DNA from: Sulfuricurvum sp. IAE1
Lineage (GTDB): Bacteria > Campylobacterota > Campylobacteria > Campylobacterales > Sulfurimonadaceae
Assembly (NCBI RefSeq): GCF_004347735.1
Contig: NZ_SLTI01000007.1
Coordinates: 124,001 to 188,000, forward strand
Reading direction: 5' to 3'
DNA length: 64,000 nt
In this document: one piece after another, positions 1-9,863 of the stretch
Numbering within the stretch: the first letter of the stretch is position 1
Layout: every line of letters starts with the position of its first letter
Translations under genes and position numbers: made by a program
The notes under the pieces: generated by a model
What the model was told of the DNA's origin: nothing
The model's database searches: none
The model's input: only the letters and a program-made list of their open reading frames with translations

Positions 1-1
1 C

Positions 2-403
2 GGCATCGTCGATCTCTTCACCGCCGATACCTTCTTCCTCACCGCGACGTCGCTGATCGGTTTCATCGCCCTCATCGGAATCAGCTCGCGTAATTCGCTC
101 CTGCTTATCGATTTTACCAAATCGCTTATGGTCGATAAAGGGATGCATAAAAAAGAGGCGATCGCCTATGCGACGGCAACGCGTGCCAAACCGATTTTCC
201 TGACCGCAGCGGCGATCATTCTCGCATCGACGCTTCTGGCCAGCGACGCAGTATTCGGAGGGCTTGGCGTTTCACTTATTTTTGGTACAATAGCGGCAGT
301 CATCGCATCCTTGGTCGTCGTACCCGTCCTGATCGACAATTCCGATCTTGAACGCCATTTCGATTTCAAGGAGCGCAAAGCAGTTTCGATTATGGAGCCA
401 TGA
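2..403 (+). CDS. RND-family efflux transporter, C-terminal fragment (partial)
   Basis: The reading frame is open from the window edge (first full codon at base 2), so the gene starts outside. The visible 133 residues are the last transmembrane part of an HAE1/AcrB-type proton-driven efflux pump. They carry the family motif GISSRNSLLLIDF at the start of the late transmembrane helices, then KPIFLTAAAIILAS and a final helix of the type GTIAAVIASLVVVPVLI, ending in a short charged tail. The usual family length is about 1,000 residues, so roughly seven eighths are missing and the substrate cannot be judged. The stop codon directly abuts the TTG taken as the start of the next gene, which suggests co-transcription. 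Confidence 0.85.
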   Translation, partial: GIVDLFTADTFFLTATSLIGFIALIGISSRNSLLLIDFTKSLMVDKGMHKKEAIAYATATRAKPIFLTAAAIILASTLLASDAVFGGLGVSLIFGTIAAVIASLVVVPVLIDNSDLERHFDFKERKAVSIMEP

Positions 404-2215
404 TTGTCCACCTTTTCGCCGGTCGTCAAACTTACCGATAACGTCATGAATACGCTGCTGGAAGTAGCGAACGAACAGGGGATTTCGGCCGATGCTTTCG
501 ACTTCGACCTCCTGTCGTATACGACCTATTATCAGGGGACGGTCGACGAGGAGTGGCAGCTTCTCAAAGGCAAAGACCTCCTGACCGAAACGACCGAAAT
601 AGAGATCCGTTCGAGCACCTTTTTACTCCGTCAGGAATATCAGATCCGTATCCGCGAAGCCAAACCCCACCCCTTGCTCAACCTTCGCTTCAGCCTTGCC
701 AGCGACAAATACAAAAGCAAAGTCGTCGCCATCATCGATCCCAAATCGGTCATTCCTCTCAAAAAAGGGGTCCAGGACTGGATCAAGGAAGCGTTCCGAA
801 ACCGTCAGCTCCGGCACGGCTTCCTGATCGGACTGTACGAGCAAAATCTTGACAAAGAGATCAACCGGCTCCTCCTCAAACTTCAGAAAGAGGGGGGGCT
901 CAATGCCCCCTACCGTCTCCCCGTCGGCGAGTTTTATCCTCCCGTACCTCCGGTGGACGACAAAGTGATCCTCCATTACAAAAACCTCAAAAAGAACAAC
1001 AGCATGATCGAGGGGATTCATCCCGGCGATTTGCTGCTCGAATACATCCTCCCGAAAAACGGCCTCGACGGCAGGGGATGCGACGGGCAGCATATCGCTA
1101 TGCCCGAGCCCCTCATACGCCACGCGGGCCTCATCATGATCGATGATAACACCATCGTGACCGAACAAGATGAAAGAAGCGTCCGTTTCTACGCCAGCGT
1201 TTCGGGATACCTCCAGCGCAAGCAGGGGGTTTTCAGCATCTCCCAGGAGTTGCAGATCGAAGCGGCCTCGATGCGCAAAACGGGTTCCATCGAAGCGGGA
1301 ACGGACAAAGAGATCTCGCTGAGCATCAAAAAGAAAGAGGCGACCGAAGATTCGGTCGGTACGGGGGTCAACATCGACGTCCAGAAGCTCAAAGTGAGCG
1401 GTACCGTCGGTGCCAACGCCAAAATCCAGGCATGCGAGCTCCATATCGGTGCGCAAACCCACAAAAAATCGGAGATCCAGGCAACCGAAACGGCCAATAT
1501 CCATCTCCATCGGGGCAATCTCAAGGCCAAAGAGGCGATCATCGAAATTCTTGAAATCGGAAAAGTCGAAGCCGACATCGTCCGGGTCAAAAAAATGGTG
1601 GGGGGAGAAATAATCGGCCGCATCGTCGAAGTCGAAACCCTCTATTCGAATGCGAAAATCACCGCGCTCGAATCGATTACGGTCGAAACGATCGAAGGGG
1701 ACGGGAATAACCTGATCATCAATCCGCACGCGATCGAAACCTACCACAACAAGATTGAATCTCTCGAACTCGATATCCGCACCAAAACTTCCCGACTCCA
1801 ACAGCAAAGTAAAGAGCTGATCGCCAAAGAGGTCGCCTTTAAAGAGAAAAGCAACCGGATCACAGTATTCCAGCAACGGATCAAAAATGCCGTCCAAAGC
1901 GGTAAGGCACCGATGCGTGCCGATATCGTGCGGCTTCAACAGTACCGTGTCGAAGCCGAAAACCTCAAGCACGAGGAAGAGAGGCTGAACAAAGACAACG
2001 AGCATCTCCATGCCCTGCGTGAAGAGCTCGAAAAACTCTACGAAGCGGACCTGCACGCGACCATCACCCACCACGGAGTCTACGACGGCCATACACGGGT
2101 CAGTTTTATCGATTCCAAAACCTCCGAGGAATACGCGCTTACCCCGCAGGGTAAAGCGACCCACATCCGTTTGCGGCTCGAAGGGGACGAAAAACAGCTC
2201 CTCGTAGAATCCTAA
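404..2215 (+). CDS. DUF342 / FapA family protein
   Basis: This 603-residue soluble protein belongs to the DUF342 (flagellar assembly protein A-like) family. The segment GDLLLEYILPKNGLDGRGCDG near residue 205 is the family hallmark. It is followed by a long run of short beta-rich repeats (roughly residues 270-440) that should form a beta-solenoid, and then a coiled-coil-like stretch (about 445-540) rich in K, E, Q and L. No signal peptide or membrane segment is seen. The biochemical role of the family is poorly known; links to flagella and polar localisation come from other species. The start is uncertain: TTG at 404 follows the upstream stop with no spacing, and the next in-frame ATG is at 446. 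Neither has a well-placed Shine-Dalgarno sequence. Confidence 0.8.
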   Translation: MSTFSPVVKLTDNVMNTLLEVANEQGISADAFDFDLLSYTTYYQGTVDEEWQLLKGKDLLTETTEIEIRSSTFLLRQEYQIRIREAKPHPLLNLRFSLASDKYKSKVVAIIDPKSVIPLKKGVQDWIKEAFRNRQLRHGFLIGLYEQNLDKEINRLLLKLQKEGGLNAPYRLPVGEFYPPVPPVDDKVILHYKNLKKNNSMIEGIHPGDLLLEYILPKNGLDGRGCDGQHIAMPEPLIRHAGLIMIDDNTIVTEQDERSVRFYASVSGYLQRKQGVFSISQELQIEAASMRKTGSIEAGTDKEISLSIKKKEATEDSVGTGVNIDVQKLKVSGTVGANAKIQACELHIGAQTHKKSEIQATETANIHLHRGNLKAKEAIIEILEIGKVEADIVRVKKMVGGEIIGRIVEVETLYSNAKITALESITVETIEGDGNNLIINPHAIETYHNKIESLELDIRTKTSRLQQQSKELIAKEVAFKEKSNRITVFQQRIKNAVQSGKAPMRADIVRLQQYRVEAENLKHEEERLNKDNEHLHALREELEKLYEADLHATITHHGVYDGHTRVSFIDSKTSEEYALTPQGKATHIRLRLEGDEKQLLVES

Positions 2216-2246
2216 AACGATTCATCTCGTTTAAACAGCGTCTCGT

Positions 2247-2271
2247 AGTTTTATCTTTTTGGGGTAAAACT
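2247..2271 (+). promoter_or_regulatory. Inverted repeat just upstream of selO
   Basis: A 7-base perfect inverted repeat, AGTTTTA (2247-2253) and TAAAACT (2265-2271), ends 5 bases before the selO ATG. It lies in the only 61-base gap between the DUF342 gene and selO. It could be an operator or a weak hairpin that affects ribosome access. There is no U-tract typical of a terminator. Confidence 0.3.
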
Positions 2272-2276
2272 CTTGC

Positions 2277-3713
2277 ATGAAATTATCCGACCTCACTTTT
2301 ACCACCCCCTATCTGGATCTCGATCCGATTTTTTACCATGAGACACCCCCCTCTCCGCTCAAAAATCCGAGACTCGTCAGCTGCAATCCCGACGCGGCAC
2401 GTCTTTTAGGACTCTCGCCCGATACCCTGGAAGCGGCAGAACTCGTGTCGCTCCTTAACGGTCGGTTCCTCCCGGATGGAGCCCGTTATTACGCGATGTG
2501 TTACGCGGGGCACCAGTTCGGCCACTACGTCCCGCGCCTGGGCGACGGGCGCGCGATCAACCTGGGCAAAACAAAAGGGTGGAACCTTCAGCTCAAAGGT
2601 TCAGGGCAAACCCTCTATTCCAGACAGGGGGACGGAAGGGCCGTGTTGCGCTCTTCGATCCGGGAATATCTCATAAGCGAGGCGATGGCGGGTCTTGGGA
2701 TTCCCACCTCGCGGGCTCTGGCCATCATCACCTCCGATGAGCCGGTGGCGAGGGAGCGGTGGGAAAAAGGGGCAATCGTTCTGAGGATGGCCCCCTCGTG
2801 GATACGCTTCGGAAGCTTCGAGTATTTTTTTCATTCGAACCGTCACGCCGAGCTCGAAAAGCTCGCCGATTTTTTGCTGAACGAATCGTTCCCCGAACTC
2901 GCACACGGCGAAGAGCCTTACGTCGCGATGTTCGGCGAAATCGTCCGGCGTACCGCCGAACTCATCGCACAGTGGCAATCGGTGGGGTTCAACCACGGCG
3001 TCATGAACACCGACAATATGTCCTCCGCGGGGATCACGATCGATTATGGCCCCTTCGCGTTTATGGATACGTTCGAGAGCGGCTATGTCTGCAACCACAC
3101 CGATACCTACGGCCGCTACAGCTATGACAGCCAGCCCGGGATCGGCTTGTGGAATCTCCAGCGCCTCGCCCACGCCCTCTCTCCCCTCATACCGCAGGCG
3201 AAACTCGAAGAATCTCTGCAACATTACGGGACATGGTTCACTGCGAAGCTTATGAAACTCTTACGCGCCAAGCTGGGGCTTGAAGAGCCCCGTGAAGACG
3301 ATCCCGAACTCTTCCGATCGCTGTTTCGCATCCTCGAAAGCGGTCGGGTGGATATGACTCCATTTTTTCGCATCCTCAGCCGTTTTGACGGTGAGCGCGA
3401 AACACTCCTTGCCCTCACTCTCACCCCCGACGAACTCAACGTCTGGCTCGATGCCTACGAAGCAAGACTCGCCGATAACAGCGGCACGACGGCGCAGCGG
3501 CACCGGGAGATGCTCCGCACCAACCCCAAATACGTTCTGAAAAACCATATCCTCCAAGAAGCGATAGAAAAAGCCGAGGAAGAGGATTTTACGCTCGTAG
3601 AGAGCTTGCTTCAGCTCGCCCGCGACCCGTACGGGGAACATCCGGGATTCGAACGTTTCGCGCGCCCGACGCCCCATAGCCTGACGAATCTCAAACTGAG
3701 TTGTTCGTCGTAA
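2277..3713 (+). CDS. selO: Protein adenylyltransferase SelO (YdiU/UPF0061)
   Basis: SelO is a pseudokinase-fold enzyme that transfers AMP from ATP to Ser, Thr or Tyr of target proteins, mostly redox and metabolic enzymes. The protein (478 residues, normal length for the family) shows the family signatures YAGHQFGHYVPRLGDGRA (about residues 76-93), QLKGSGQTLYSRQGDGRAVL, the catalytic-loop-like HGVMNTDNMS, and DYGPFAFMD corresponding to the DFG metal site. It ends in SCSS, the conserved C-terminal cysteine motif that is selenocysteine in animal homologues. It sits alone between the DUF342 gene and the sensor-CheW gene. Identification is firm; the targets in this organism are unknown. Confidence 0.95.
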   Translation: MKLSDLTFTTPYLDLDPIFYHETPPSPLKNPRLVSCNPDAARLLGLSPDTLEAAELVSLLNGRFLPDGARYYAMCYAGHQFGHYVPRLGDGRAINLGKTKGWNLQLKGSGQTLYSRQGDGRAVLRSSIREYLISEAMAGLGIPTSRALAIITSDEPVARERWEKGAIVLRMAPSWIRFGSFEYFFHSNRHAELEKLADFLLNESFPELAHGEEPYVAMFGEIVRRTAELIAQWQSVGFNHGVMNTDNMSSAGITIDYGPFAFMDTFESGYVCNHTDTYGRYSYDSQPGIGLWNLQRLAHALSPLIPQAKLEESLQHYGTWFTAKLMKLLRAKLGLEEPREDDPELFRSLFRILESGRVDMTPFFRILSRFDGERETLLALTLTPDELNVWLDAYEARLADNSGTTAQRHREMLRTNPKYVLKNHILQEAIEKAEEEDFTLVESLLQLARDPYGEHPGFERFARPTPHSLTNLKLSCSS

Positions 3714-3773
3714 TCGTTCACGCCAAAACTGATTATTTTCTCATCATATTGCTTCCACTTTGCCCCGCATCGT

Positions 3774-3790
3774 CGAATCGACCCGATTCG
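3774..3790 (+). terminator. Hairpin downstream of selO
   Basis: A perfect 7-base stem, CGAATCG / CGATTCG, with a 3-base loop (ACC) lies 60 bases after the selO stop. No strong U-tract follows, so this may be a Rho-assisted or weak terminator. It separates selO from the promoter region of the next gene. Confidence 0.4.
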
Positions 3791-3892
3791 GCATCTCTAG
3801 TTATAACGGTTTTGTCCGTAACCGCGGTGTAATAATCATGAAACTGTTTAATAATTAATCAACCAAGTCGCTTATTCGTCCTGATTGGCTTT

Positions 3893-3898
3893 TATACT
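3893..3898 (+). promoter_or_regulatory. -10 element for the sensor-CheW gene
   Basis: TATACT lies 27 bases before the ATG at 3926, in an AT-rich stretch. The match to the sigma-70 -10 box is 5 of 6. No clear -35 is seen, which is common in this phylum. A sigma-54 type GG-N10-GC pattern was looked for and not found. Confidence 0.5.
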
Positions 3899-3925
3899 GT
3901 CGCAGCAAAATAACGAGGAGTTTTG

Positions 3926-6505
3926 ATGCACCGCGACCACCTCATCGGCTATATGTCCGATGTACAGAATTTTGAAAAAAACATGAGTTCCCTTTCCGAC
4001 AAATGGGACCTGCTGACCCTGCTTGGCAGTATGTCCAACATCGGGATGGACACCAGCGAAACGCGCAAAGCGTTTGAAGACCTGCTTGACGAGCCGCTGG
4101 TACGATTGATCCAGGAGACGTTTAACAAGAGCCTTGACGAGCTCTCGTCGAAAGCCCAATCGGCGATCGACATCCTGATCCGCAACCTCTTCGAGAGAAC
4201 CGCCGATATCGGTTTTCTCTCAACCGACGACGACATCCGCCATTACCTCCAGTTCCTGAAAATGGCGGAGCTTTCGATCTCCGACGAACTGCGTCAGCTG
4301 AAAATGGAGAAAAAAGAGGCGCTGACGCAGCGCTTCGCCGAATACGTTGCCAAATACAGCGTCTATGAGAACATCATCCTGCTCGATACCAAAGGACGCG
4401 TACTGGTGCAGCTCGATCACGACAACCCTATAAGTGCGACCAAAGATCCGCTGCTGGGTGAATCGCTCCAGACCCACCAGGGCTACGTCGAGACCTTCCG
4501 TCCCAGCGACCTGACCCACAACCGACCTTCGCTGATCTATTCCTACCGCGTCAGCGACCCCTCGACCGACGAAGCGCTGGGCGTCTTATGCCTCGTTTTC
4601 CGATTCGAGGACGAGCTTCGGAGCATTTTCCGCAAACTGACTCAGGAAAACCCCTACATCGCACTCGAACTGCTCGATCAGGACGGACAGGTCATCGCAT
4701 CCTCCTCCCCCTATCACGTTCCGGTGGGTTCAATCCTCGAAGCGCGCAATTCCCCGACACATCAAACCTACTACGCCGGTTTCGAATACCTCTACAAAGC
4801 GGTTAAAACGACCGGATACCAGGGATATACAGGCCCCGGCTGGATCGGCCACGCGATGGTTCCGATGCACCTTGCGTTCCGTTCATCATCGCACTCGTCC
4901 CTCTCGAACGACCCGATGTTCGACAAAGTCGCCAATACAACCGAATATTTCCCGCAGGAACTCAAAGATATCCTCGACAAAGCCAAAAAGATCCAGACCG
5001 AGCTCGATATCACCGTCTGGAACGGTAACGTCCAGATCGCCAATGCGTCGAACAAGGAAAACCCTTTTACCAAAGCGCTGCTGAGCGAAATTTCCAAAAC
5101 GGGCGAAGAGACCAAAAAGGTGTTCGAACAAACCGTCACCAACCTCAACACCGCGATGCTCGAACGCTATCTCGAAGACCTCCGGTTCCAGTCGTCCCTG
5201 GCGATCGATATCATGGACCGCAACCTCTACGAACGGGCCAACGACTGCCGCTGGTGGGCGTTGACGACGACGTTCCGCGAATATTTGGCGCAACGCGAAC
5301 TCGCTCCCGAAGAACGCTCGAAGATGGGATCGATCCTCGAGTACATCAATTCGCTCTACACGGTCTATGCGACGATGTTCGTATACGACCGAGACGGAAC
5401 GATCCAGGCTGTTTCCAACGGTGCGCACGAGCATTACGTCGGAAGAAAAGTGGGACATTCGTGGGCCGCCGACGCCCTTCGCCTGCAGACGACGCAGGAA
5501 TATATCGTCTCGGAATTCGAACCGAGCCCCTTTTACGACAATGACCACACCTACGTTTACAACGCCTGCATCCGCGATTTTGCCGGAGAGAGCGTCGGCG
5601 GGATCGGGATCGTTTTCGATTCGAGACCGCAATTTCAGGCAATGCTCGACGATATCCTCCCAAAAAACGAAGAAGGGGAAATCAAAGAGGGGATGTTCGC
5701 CCTCTTCGTCGACCGGCGCGGACGCGTCCTCTCTTCGACCGACGAGTCGATCGAGGTGGGAAGCACGATCGCGTTGGGGGAATCGGTCCTCAACCTCCCC
5801 TGCGGCCGCAGCCATGCCCAGATGATCGCCTATAACGGCTTATATTATGCACTGGGGGCGACGTGTTCGAGCGGTTACCGCGAGTACAAACACAGCGACG
5901 GATACCGCAACGACATCATCGCCGTCTTGTTCCGCCCGATCGGCGAATGTACAATGGCCCAAGAAGAAACGCAGATGCGCCGGGAATATGTCTACCCCAA
6001 ACCCAGCGGGCTTGAGGAGACGTGCGAAATTTCAACGTTCTTTATCGGGAACACCCTCTTTGCGGTCGAATCCAAAGAGGTGGTCTGTTCGCTGATGCAC
6101 CAGGAACTGACCCCGATCCTCCACGCCAGCGAATACAATCTCGGCGTCATCGGTTTCGATAAACGGATGGTGAGCGTCATTTCCCTCGCAAAATTGATGG
6201 GAATGGAGAAAAAGTACGACAAAGAGCGCGATACGATCATCGTCGTCAAAGCCGACATCGACGGGCAGTTGCTTCATCTGGGGCTCGCGGTGGATGCGAT
6301 CTTCAGCAGCCCCGAGATCCCGCTGCGGTCGATCAGCCACTACAGCAACGTCCTCAAAAACGAGAACTCGCTGACCAAAGCGGTCATCATCCCCGACCGC
6401 GCCGAGGATTTCGGCAACGAAATGATCTCAATCATCGACGTCCCGAAAATCTACGGCCAGCTCGTACAGCCCTACTCCCGTCCGCTCAGCCGCGTAATGG
6501 CCTGA
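3926..6505 (+). CDS. Soluble tandem Cache-like sensor protein with C-terminal CheW domain
   Basis: The ATG at 3926 is chosen because GAGGAG lies 5 bases upstream. The product is 859 residues. The first two thirds are two copies of one module: a helical part (residues about 20-110 and 365-450; compare AIDILIRNLFERTAD with AIDIMDRNLYERAND) followed by two PAS/Cache-like lobes (about 145-310 and 475-660; compare LLDTKGRVLVQLD with VYDRDGTIQAVSN, and VIASSSPYHVPVGSI with VLSSTDESIEVGSTI). Residues about 695-850 form a CheW domain, which binds CheA and receptors. No signal peptide or transmembrane helix is visible, so the sensor is probably cytoplasmic. It likely couples a ligand or redox signal to the chemosensory array without being a classical methyl-accepting protein. 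Function is inferred from domains only. Confidence 0.75.
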   Translation: MHRDHLIGYMSDVQNFEKNMSSLSDKWDLLTLLGSMSNIGMDTSETRKAFEDLLDEPLVRLIQETFNKSLDELSSKAQSAIDILIRNLFERTADIGFLSTDDDIRHYLQFLKMAELSISDELRQLKMEKKEALTQRFAEYVAKYSVYENIILLDTKGRVLVQLDHDNPISATKDPLLGESLQTHQGYVETFRPSDLTHNRPSLIYSYRVSDPSTDEALGVLCLVFRFEDELRSIFRKLTQENPYIALELLDQDGQVIASSSPYHVPVGSILEARNSPTHQTYYAGFEYLYKAVKTTGYQGYTGPGWIGHAMVPMHLAFRSSSHSSLSNDPMFDKVANTTEYFPQELKDILDKAKKIQTELDITVWNGNVQIANASNKENPFTKALLSEISKTGEETKKVFEQTVTNLNTAMLERYLEDLRFQSSLAIDIMDRNLYERANDCRWWALTTTFREYLAQRELAPEERSKMGSILEYINSLYTVYATMFVYDRDGTIQAVSNGAHEHYVGRKVGHSWAADALRLQTTQEYIVSEFEPSPFYDNDHTYVYNACIRDFAGESVGGIGIVFDSRPQFQAMLDDILPKNEEGEIKEGMFALFVDRRGRVLSSTDESIEVGSTIALGESVLNLPCGRSHAQMIAYNGLYYALGATCSSGYREYKHSDGYRNDIIAVLFRPIGECTMAQEETQMRREYVYPKPSGLEETCEISTFFIGNTLFAVESKEVVCSLMHQELTPILHASEYNLGVIGFDKRMVSVISLAKLMGMEKKYDKERDTIIVVKADIDGQLLHLGLAVDAIFSSPEIPLRSISHYSNVLKNENSLTKAVIIPDRAEDFGNEMISIIDVPKIYGQLVQPYSRPLSRVMA

Positions 6506-6829
6506 TCAGTGCCGCACCTCGCGGCCGATCTTCTCTTCGACCGATGCGATTTTCCCCTTCAGCCGTCCGAGCTCCCCCTTGCGGATATCGAGCTTGATCG
6601 TCGAATAAACCCTCTCGCACTCCTCGAGCCGTTCGTACGCCTTTTCGACGATTCCCAGCGCCTCTTTGACGCTTGCGCACTCGACGATCGTCCCCATCGG
6701 CGTGAGCTGATACGCCAACCCGGAGCGGTCGATCATATCGATAATCCTGGCCACCTGATGGGACACCGAAGCACCTTTGCGGCATTCGTCGCTCGTGGGA
6801 AACATCGCGAATTCGAGTAATACGCTCAT
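6506..6829 (-). CDS. MTH1187/YkoF-type thiamine-binding protein (UPF0045)
   Basis: This 107-residue protein belongs to the MTH1187 family of small ferredoxin-fold proteins. Some members bind thiamine or its precursors, and they act as tetramers. The N-terminal strand [12 protein letters not shown] and the segment [11 protein letters not shown] around residue 40 are typical. Its ATG overlaps the TGA of the MutS gene by 4 bases (ATGA), so translation is probably coupled, although no functional link to MutS is known. Its stop codon directly abuts the stop of the convergent sensor-CheW gene: the two stops form the palindrome TGATCA with no spacer. Confidence 0.8.
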   Translation of the reverse strand: MSVLLEFAMFPTSDECRKGASVSHQVARIIDMIDRSGLAYQLTPMGTIVECASVKEALGIVEKAYERLEECERVYSTIKLDIRKGELGRLKGKIASVEEKIGREVRH

Positions 6830-9777
6830 AGATCATCCTTTAACGTGTTTTCGCTGTAGCTCAGGCGCAGCCCCTCCTCGCTCATGACAAACCCGTGAAC
6901 GGCGATTTTCCCCTCATGCACGAGGCGGTGATGCTTGGCACACAGCGGGATCAAATTGTAGCGATGGTTAACGCCAAAATGCCCCACCCCGCCGCCGTCG
7001 TCGGCGTTCGCCTGCGGAATGATATGGTGTACCTCGTCAACCGCCTCGTCGCACAATGCGCATTTGGTAAGGTAGAGCTTCGTATTGTAGCGGCTCTTTT
7101 TCTCCCTCTTCAGCATCGAGGCCTCGTGGGTCTTGTCGGTGATCCGGCCGCGGATTTCGTACGCTTTTTTCAGGAAAGTCTCGTCCATATGAAGCGATTT
7201 GGCGAACTCCAGACCATACAGCGTCGAACCGCTCCCGCTTTTGAGCTTGCGGTCATAGACGAGACGGTCGGCCGCTTCGTCGTAATAGACCCCCAGGTGC
7301 AGCAGTACGATCCCCTTGGCCTTCTGGATCTCGTTCAAGCTTGAGAGCTGGTGCAGATGCGTTGCGAAGATGAAGAGGCTCCCGATCTCGCGGAGTTTGA
7401 GGATCGCGCTGGCGACGATGGCCAGCGCCGATTCGGTTTCGGTGCCGTGGCTGATCTCGTCTCCGAGTATGAGGGTATTGGGGGTCGCACGGTTAAAGAT
7501 GTTGCGCAGCTCCAGCATCTCGACCGCAAATGTAGAGAGCCCTTTGTAGAGATTGTCCTTGGAGACGATACGGGTGAGGAGCTTGTCGATCGGGGCAAAA
7601 CGCAACGCGGCACACGGGACGAAAAATCCCGCCTGCGCCATCACGACCGAGAGGCCGATACTCTTCATCAGCGAGGATTTCCCGCTGGAATTGATCCCGT
7701 ACAGCAGTACCCCTTTGACGTCCTCGCCTCCGCTGGCCTCGAGTGTCGTGTGCTCTTCGAAACTCTGCAGCCCCGTCTTTCCCAGATACAGATCGTTGGG
7801 GACGAATATCCCGTTCTCCTCGCGCGACTCGATCAGCGGATGGCGCAAACCTACCGCCTCGATGAACGCCTCTTTCGCGTCCGTTACGATCTCGGGGCGG
7901 ACGTAGCGGTACTGCTGCGCGCATTTGGCACCGCTGAGCGCGACGTCAAGCACCGCCAGAAAACCGATCAGATGCTCGATCGCGTGCGAAAAACGGCGTT
8001 CGATCTGTTCGAGCTGTTCGCGATAACGCTCCCGCACCTGCGAAAGCATCCGCGATTTGGCCCCCGCGTTCTCGATGGAGAGTTCGTCGAGAAGGGTCGA
8101 GGTGAGTTTGACGGTCGTCTTAAGCTTCCGGACCTGAAAATCGCGGAAAAAATGGTGTTCTTCCCCGACCGTAAAAAAGCTGTTATGGAGTTTCTCCTCG
8201 ACGCTCACATAGCGGTTGCGGGTCATCAGCAGATGGTACCCTTCGCTCTCCAGCCACCCGATAGAGGCGTACGGTCCCCCCTCCCCTTCGAAAAAGGTGC
8301 CGATGTGTTCGACGATCCCACCGATCTTGGCTTCGTTGGAGCGCTGAAGCGCTTCGAGCGCATCGATCTGCGGATCAATCCCTTCATGAAAAATATTTTC
8401 ATCAACCTGATCGCGGCGAAACTTCGCGCACCGCTCGATGACGAAAATCCGGTTGAGTTCCTGCGCACACTGGGCGCATTCAACGGCGCTGGAACGATCA
8501 TACGAGATCCCCAGTTTCTTCGCCTCGTCAAAAAGGTTCTCCGCGGCCCGCAGCGACGTATGGAAATAGGCCAGTTCGAAGGGGTGGAGTTTCCCCAGCT
8601 TCAACCGCCGAAGGATCCGTTCGAGATCGTACACCTCTTTGAGGCGCGTTTCAAAAGGGGCGATATGGCGCTGCATCTTTTCGATCAGGTCATAACGCTC
8701 TTCGAGGAGCTTCGGATCGCAGATCGGGTTGAGAAGCCGCTCCCGCAACAGCCGTTTTCCCATTGCCGTGGAGGTCTTGTCGATGAGTTTGAGCAGCGTC
8801 ATCTCATCGCTGTCGCGCGAGATGATCCCCAGCTGTTCGGCGGCATTGTTCCCCAGGTACATGTAGCGCGCCGTCCCCAGGAACGTCGGGCGGTTCATCT
8901 TCTCGATGATCGCGCTGTCGTGGTCGATGATGACGTTGATGAGCACCCCCAGCGATTCGGAGGCATAGGGATAACGCTCCAGATCGAGATACTCGACGGG
9001 GCTGAGAAGGGATCGGATCTGGTACACCCGCGCGAAAAGCTCGTTCTGGTAATCGATCCGAAGCCGCTTCTCGTTTGTACTGCTGCGGTGGTGGGATCGC
9101 AGCTCGAGGTAACGCGACACCTCTTCGGTATCGATGGAAGCGTCGCAAAACGTTACCACTACCTCGGAGGTCTGATAGCTCTGCAACAGTGTGAACACTT
9201 CATCGAGCGCAAACGTTTTGTCCTCGCGCGTGCCGTGGATCTCGTTGATGAGCGTTTTGCCCGTACCGACGTCGATGGCGGCATACCCGACCGAATAGAC
9301 GCCGTTGTTCTGGTCAATCAGCAATGACGCGATATAGTTTTCGCTCGACTCGGCGATGTAATCGAAATTGGTCCCCGGAGAGATGATGTTGGAGATATAG
9401 CGGCGGATATGGGGAGGTTCCCCCTGCTGGCGCACCAGTACAATCGTGTATTTTTTCGACTGTACCAGCCGCGCGAGATAGCGTTCGATCGAGACGGTCG
9501 GCACCCCTGCCAAAAGAGGGTTTTGAATCGAGTTTTCGAGGATTGTCTTGTTCTTGCGGGTGAGCTGAATGTTCAGGAATTCAGCGACCTCTTTCGCCTT
9601 GCCGATCTGCATCTCTTCGTTGTTGACTTCGTACACTTCGAAAAACGAGCCGACCTCGATGATGACGAGGGTGTCGGGGCCGTATTTTGCTTCGCACGCC
9701 GCCTGGAGCTCGAAATAGATTTCGGAGAGGAGCTTTTTTTTGTCATTCAGTATTGCCCCGATCTCTTCGATACTCAT
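6826..9777 (-). CDS. MutS family protein with C-terminal HNH endonuclease domain (MutS7-like)
   Basis: The 983-residue protein has a MutS mismatch-recognition domain at the N terminus (residues about 1-130), with the F-x-E motif in SFFEVYEVN. Lever and clamp regions follow, then the ABC-type ATPase (Walker [10 protein letters not shown] near residue 693; Walker B region [19 protein letters not shown]). An HNH nuclease domain sits at about 904-960 (CALC...VHHIIPQ...[14 protein letters not shown]). This architecture is the MutS7 subfamily, known from Epsilonproteobacteria and octocoral mitochondria (mtMutS). I see no mutL in the window; the fused nuclease could replace a separate nicking enzyme, which is an inference. 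GGAG is 5 bases before the ATG. Confidence 0.92.
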   Translation of the reverse strand: MSIEEIGAILNDKKKLLSEIYFELQAACEAKYGPDTLVIIEVGSFFEVYEVNNEEMQIGKAKEVAEFLNIQLTRKNKTILENSIQNPLLAGVPTVSIERYLARLVQSKKYTIVLVRQQGEPPHIRRYISNIISPGTNFDYIAESSENYIASLLIDQNNGVYSVGYAAIDVGTGKTLINEIHGTREDKTFALDEVFTLLQSYQTSEVVVTFCDASIDTEEVSRYLELRSHHRSSTNEKRLRIDYQNELFARVYQIRSLLSPVEYLDLERYPYASESLGVLINVIIDHDSAIIEKMNRPTFLGTARYMYLGNNAAEQLGIISRDSDEMTLLKLIDKTSTAMGKRLLRERLLNPICDPKLLEERYDLIEKMQRHIAPFETRLKEVYDLERILRRLKLGKLHPFELAYFHTSLRAAENLFDEAKKLGISYDRSSAVECAQCAQELNRIFVIERCAKFRRDQVDENIFHEGIDPQIDALEALQRSNEAKIGGIVEHIGTFFEGEGGPYASIGWLESEGYHLLMTRNRYVSVEEKLHNSFFTVGEEHHFFRDFQVRKLKTTVKLTSTLLDELSIENAGAKSRMLSQVRERYREQLEQIERRFSHAIEHLIGFLAVLDVALSGAKCAQQYRYVRPEIVTDAKEAFIEAVGLRHPLIESREENGIFVPNDLYLGKTGLQSFEEHTTLEASGGEDVKGVLLYGINSSGKSSLMKSIGLSVVMAQAGFFVPCAALRFAPIDKLLTRIVSKDNLYKGLSTFAVEMLELRNIFNRATPNTLILGDEISHGTETESALAIVASAILKLREIGSLFIFATHLHQLSSLNEIQKAKGIVLLHLGVYYDEAADRLVYDRKLKSGSGSTLYGLEFAKSLHMDETFLKKAYEIRGRITDKTHEASMLKREKKSRYNTKLYLTKCALCDEAVDEVHHIIPQANADDGGGVGHFGVNHRYNLIPLCAKHHRLVHEGKIAVHGFVMSEEGLRLSYSENTLKDDL

Positions 9778-9807
9778 AGCTTCTCCGCGTGAAAATGAAA
9801 GTATTTT

Positions 9808-9813
9808 ATTATA
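9808..9813 (-). promoter_or_regulatory. -10 element for the MutS gene
   Basis: TATAAT reads on the minus strand 31 bases upstream of the MutS ATG and predicts a leader of about 24 bases. It lies between the serA 3' structured element and mutS, so the MutS/thiamine-binding pair can be transcribed separately from serA. Confidence 0.55.
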
Positions 9814-9863
9814 ACTCAGGGGGGCTAAAAGAAAGACTATACGGAAAATATTTACAGGAGGAT

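Noticed and set aside
623..2164. 513-codon minus-strand frame within the DUF342 gene
   Set aside because: Antisense shadow with low-complexity F/D/R content and no ribosome site.
3870..3925. Possible sigma-54 promoter for the sensor-CheW gene
   Set aside because: The GG and GC dinucleotides are 13 bases apart, not the required 10; a sigma-70 type TATACT fits better.
7351..9327. 658-codon open frame on the plus strand, antisense to the MutS gene
   Set aside because: It mirrors a certain gene, has no ribosome site and its translation is rich in D, F, R and V with no fold pattern. It is a by-product of the codon bias of the real gene.
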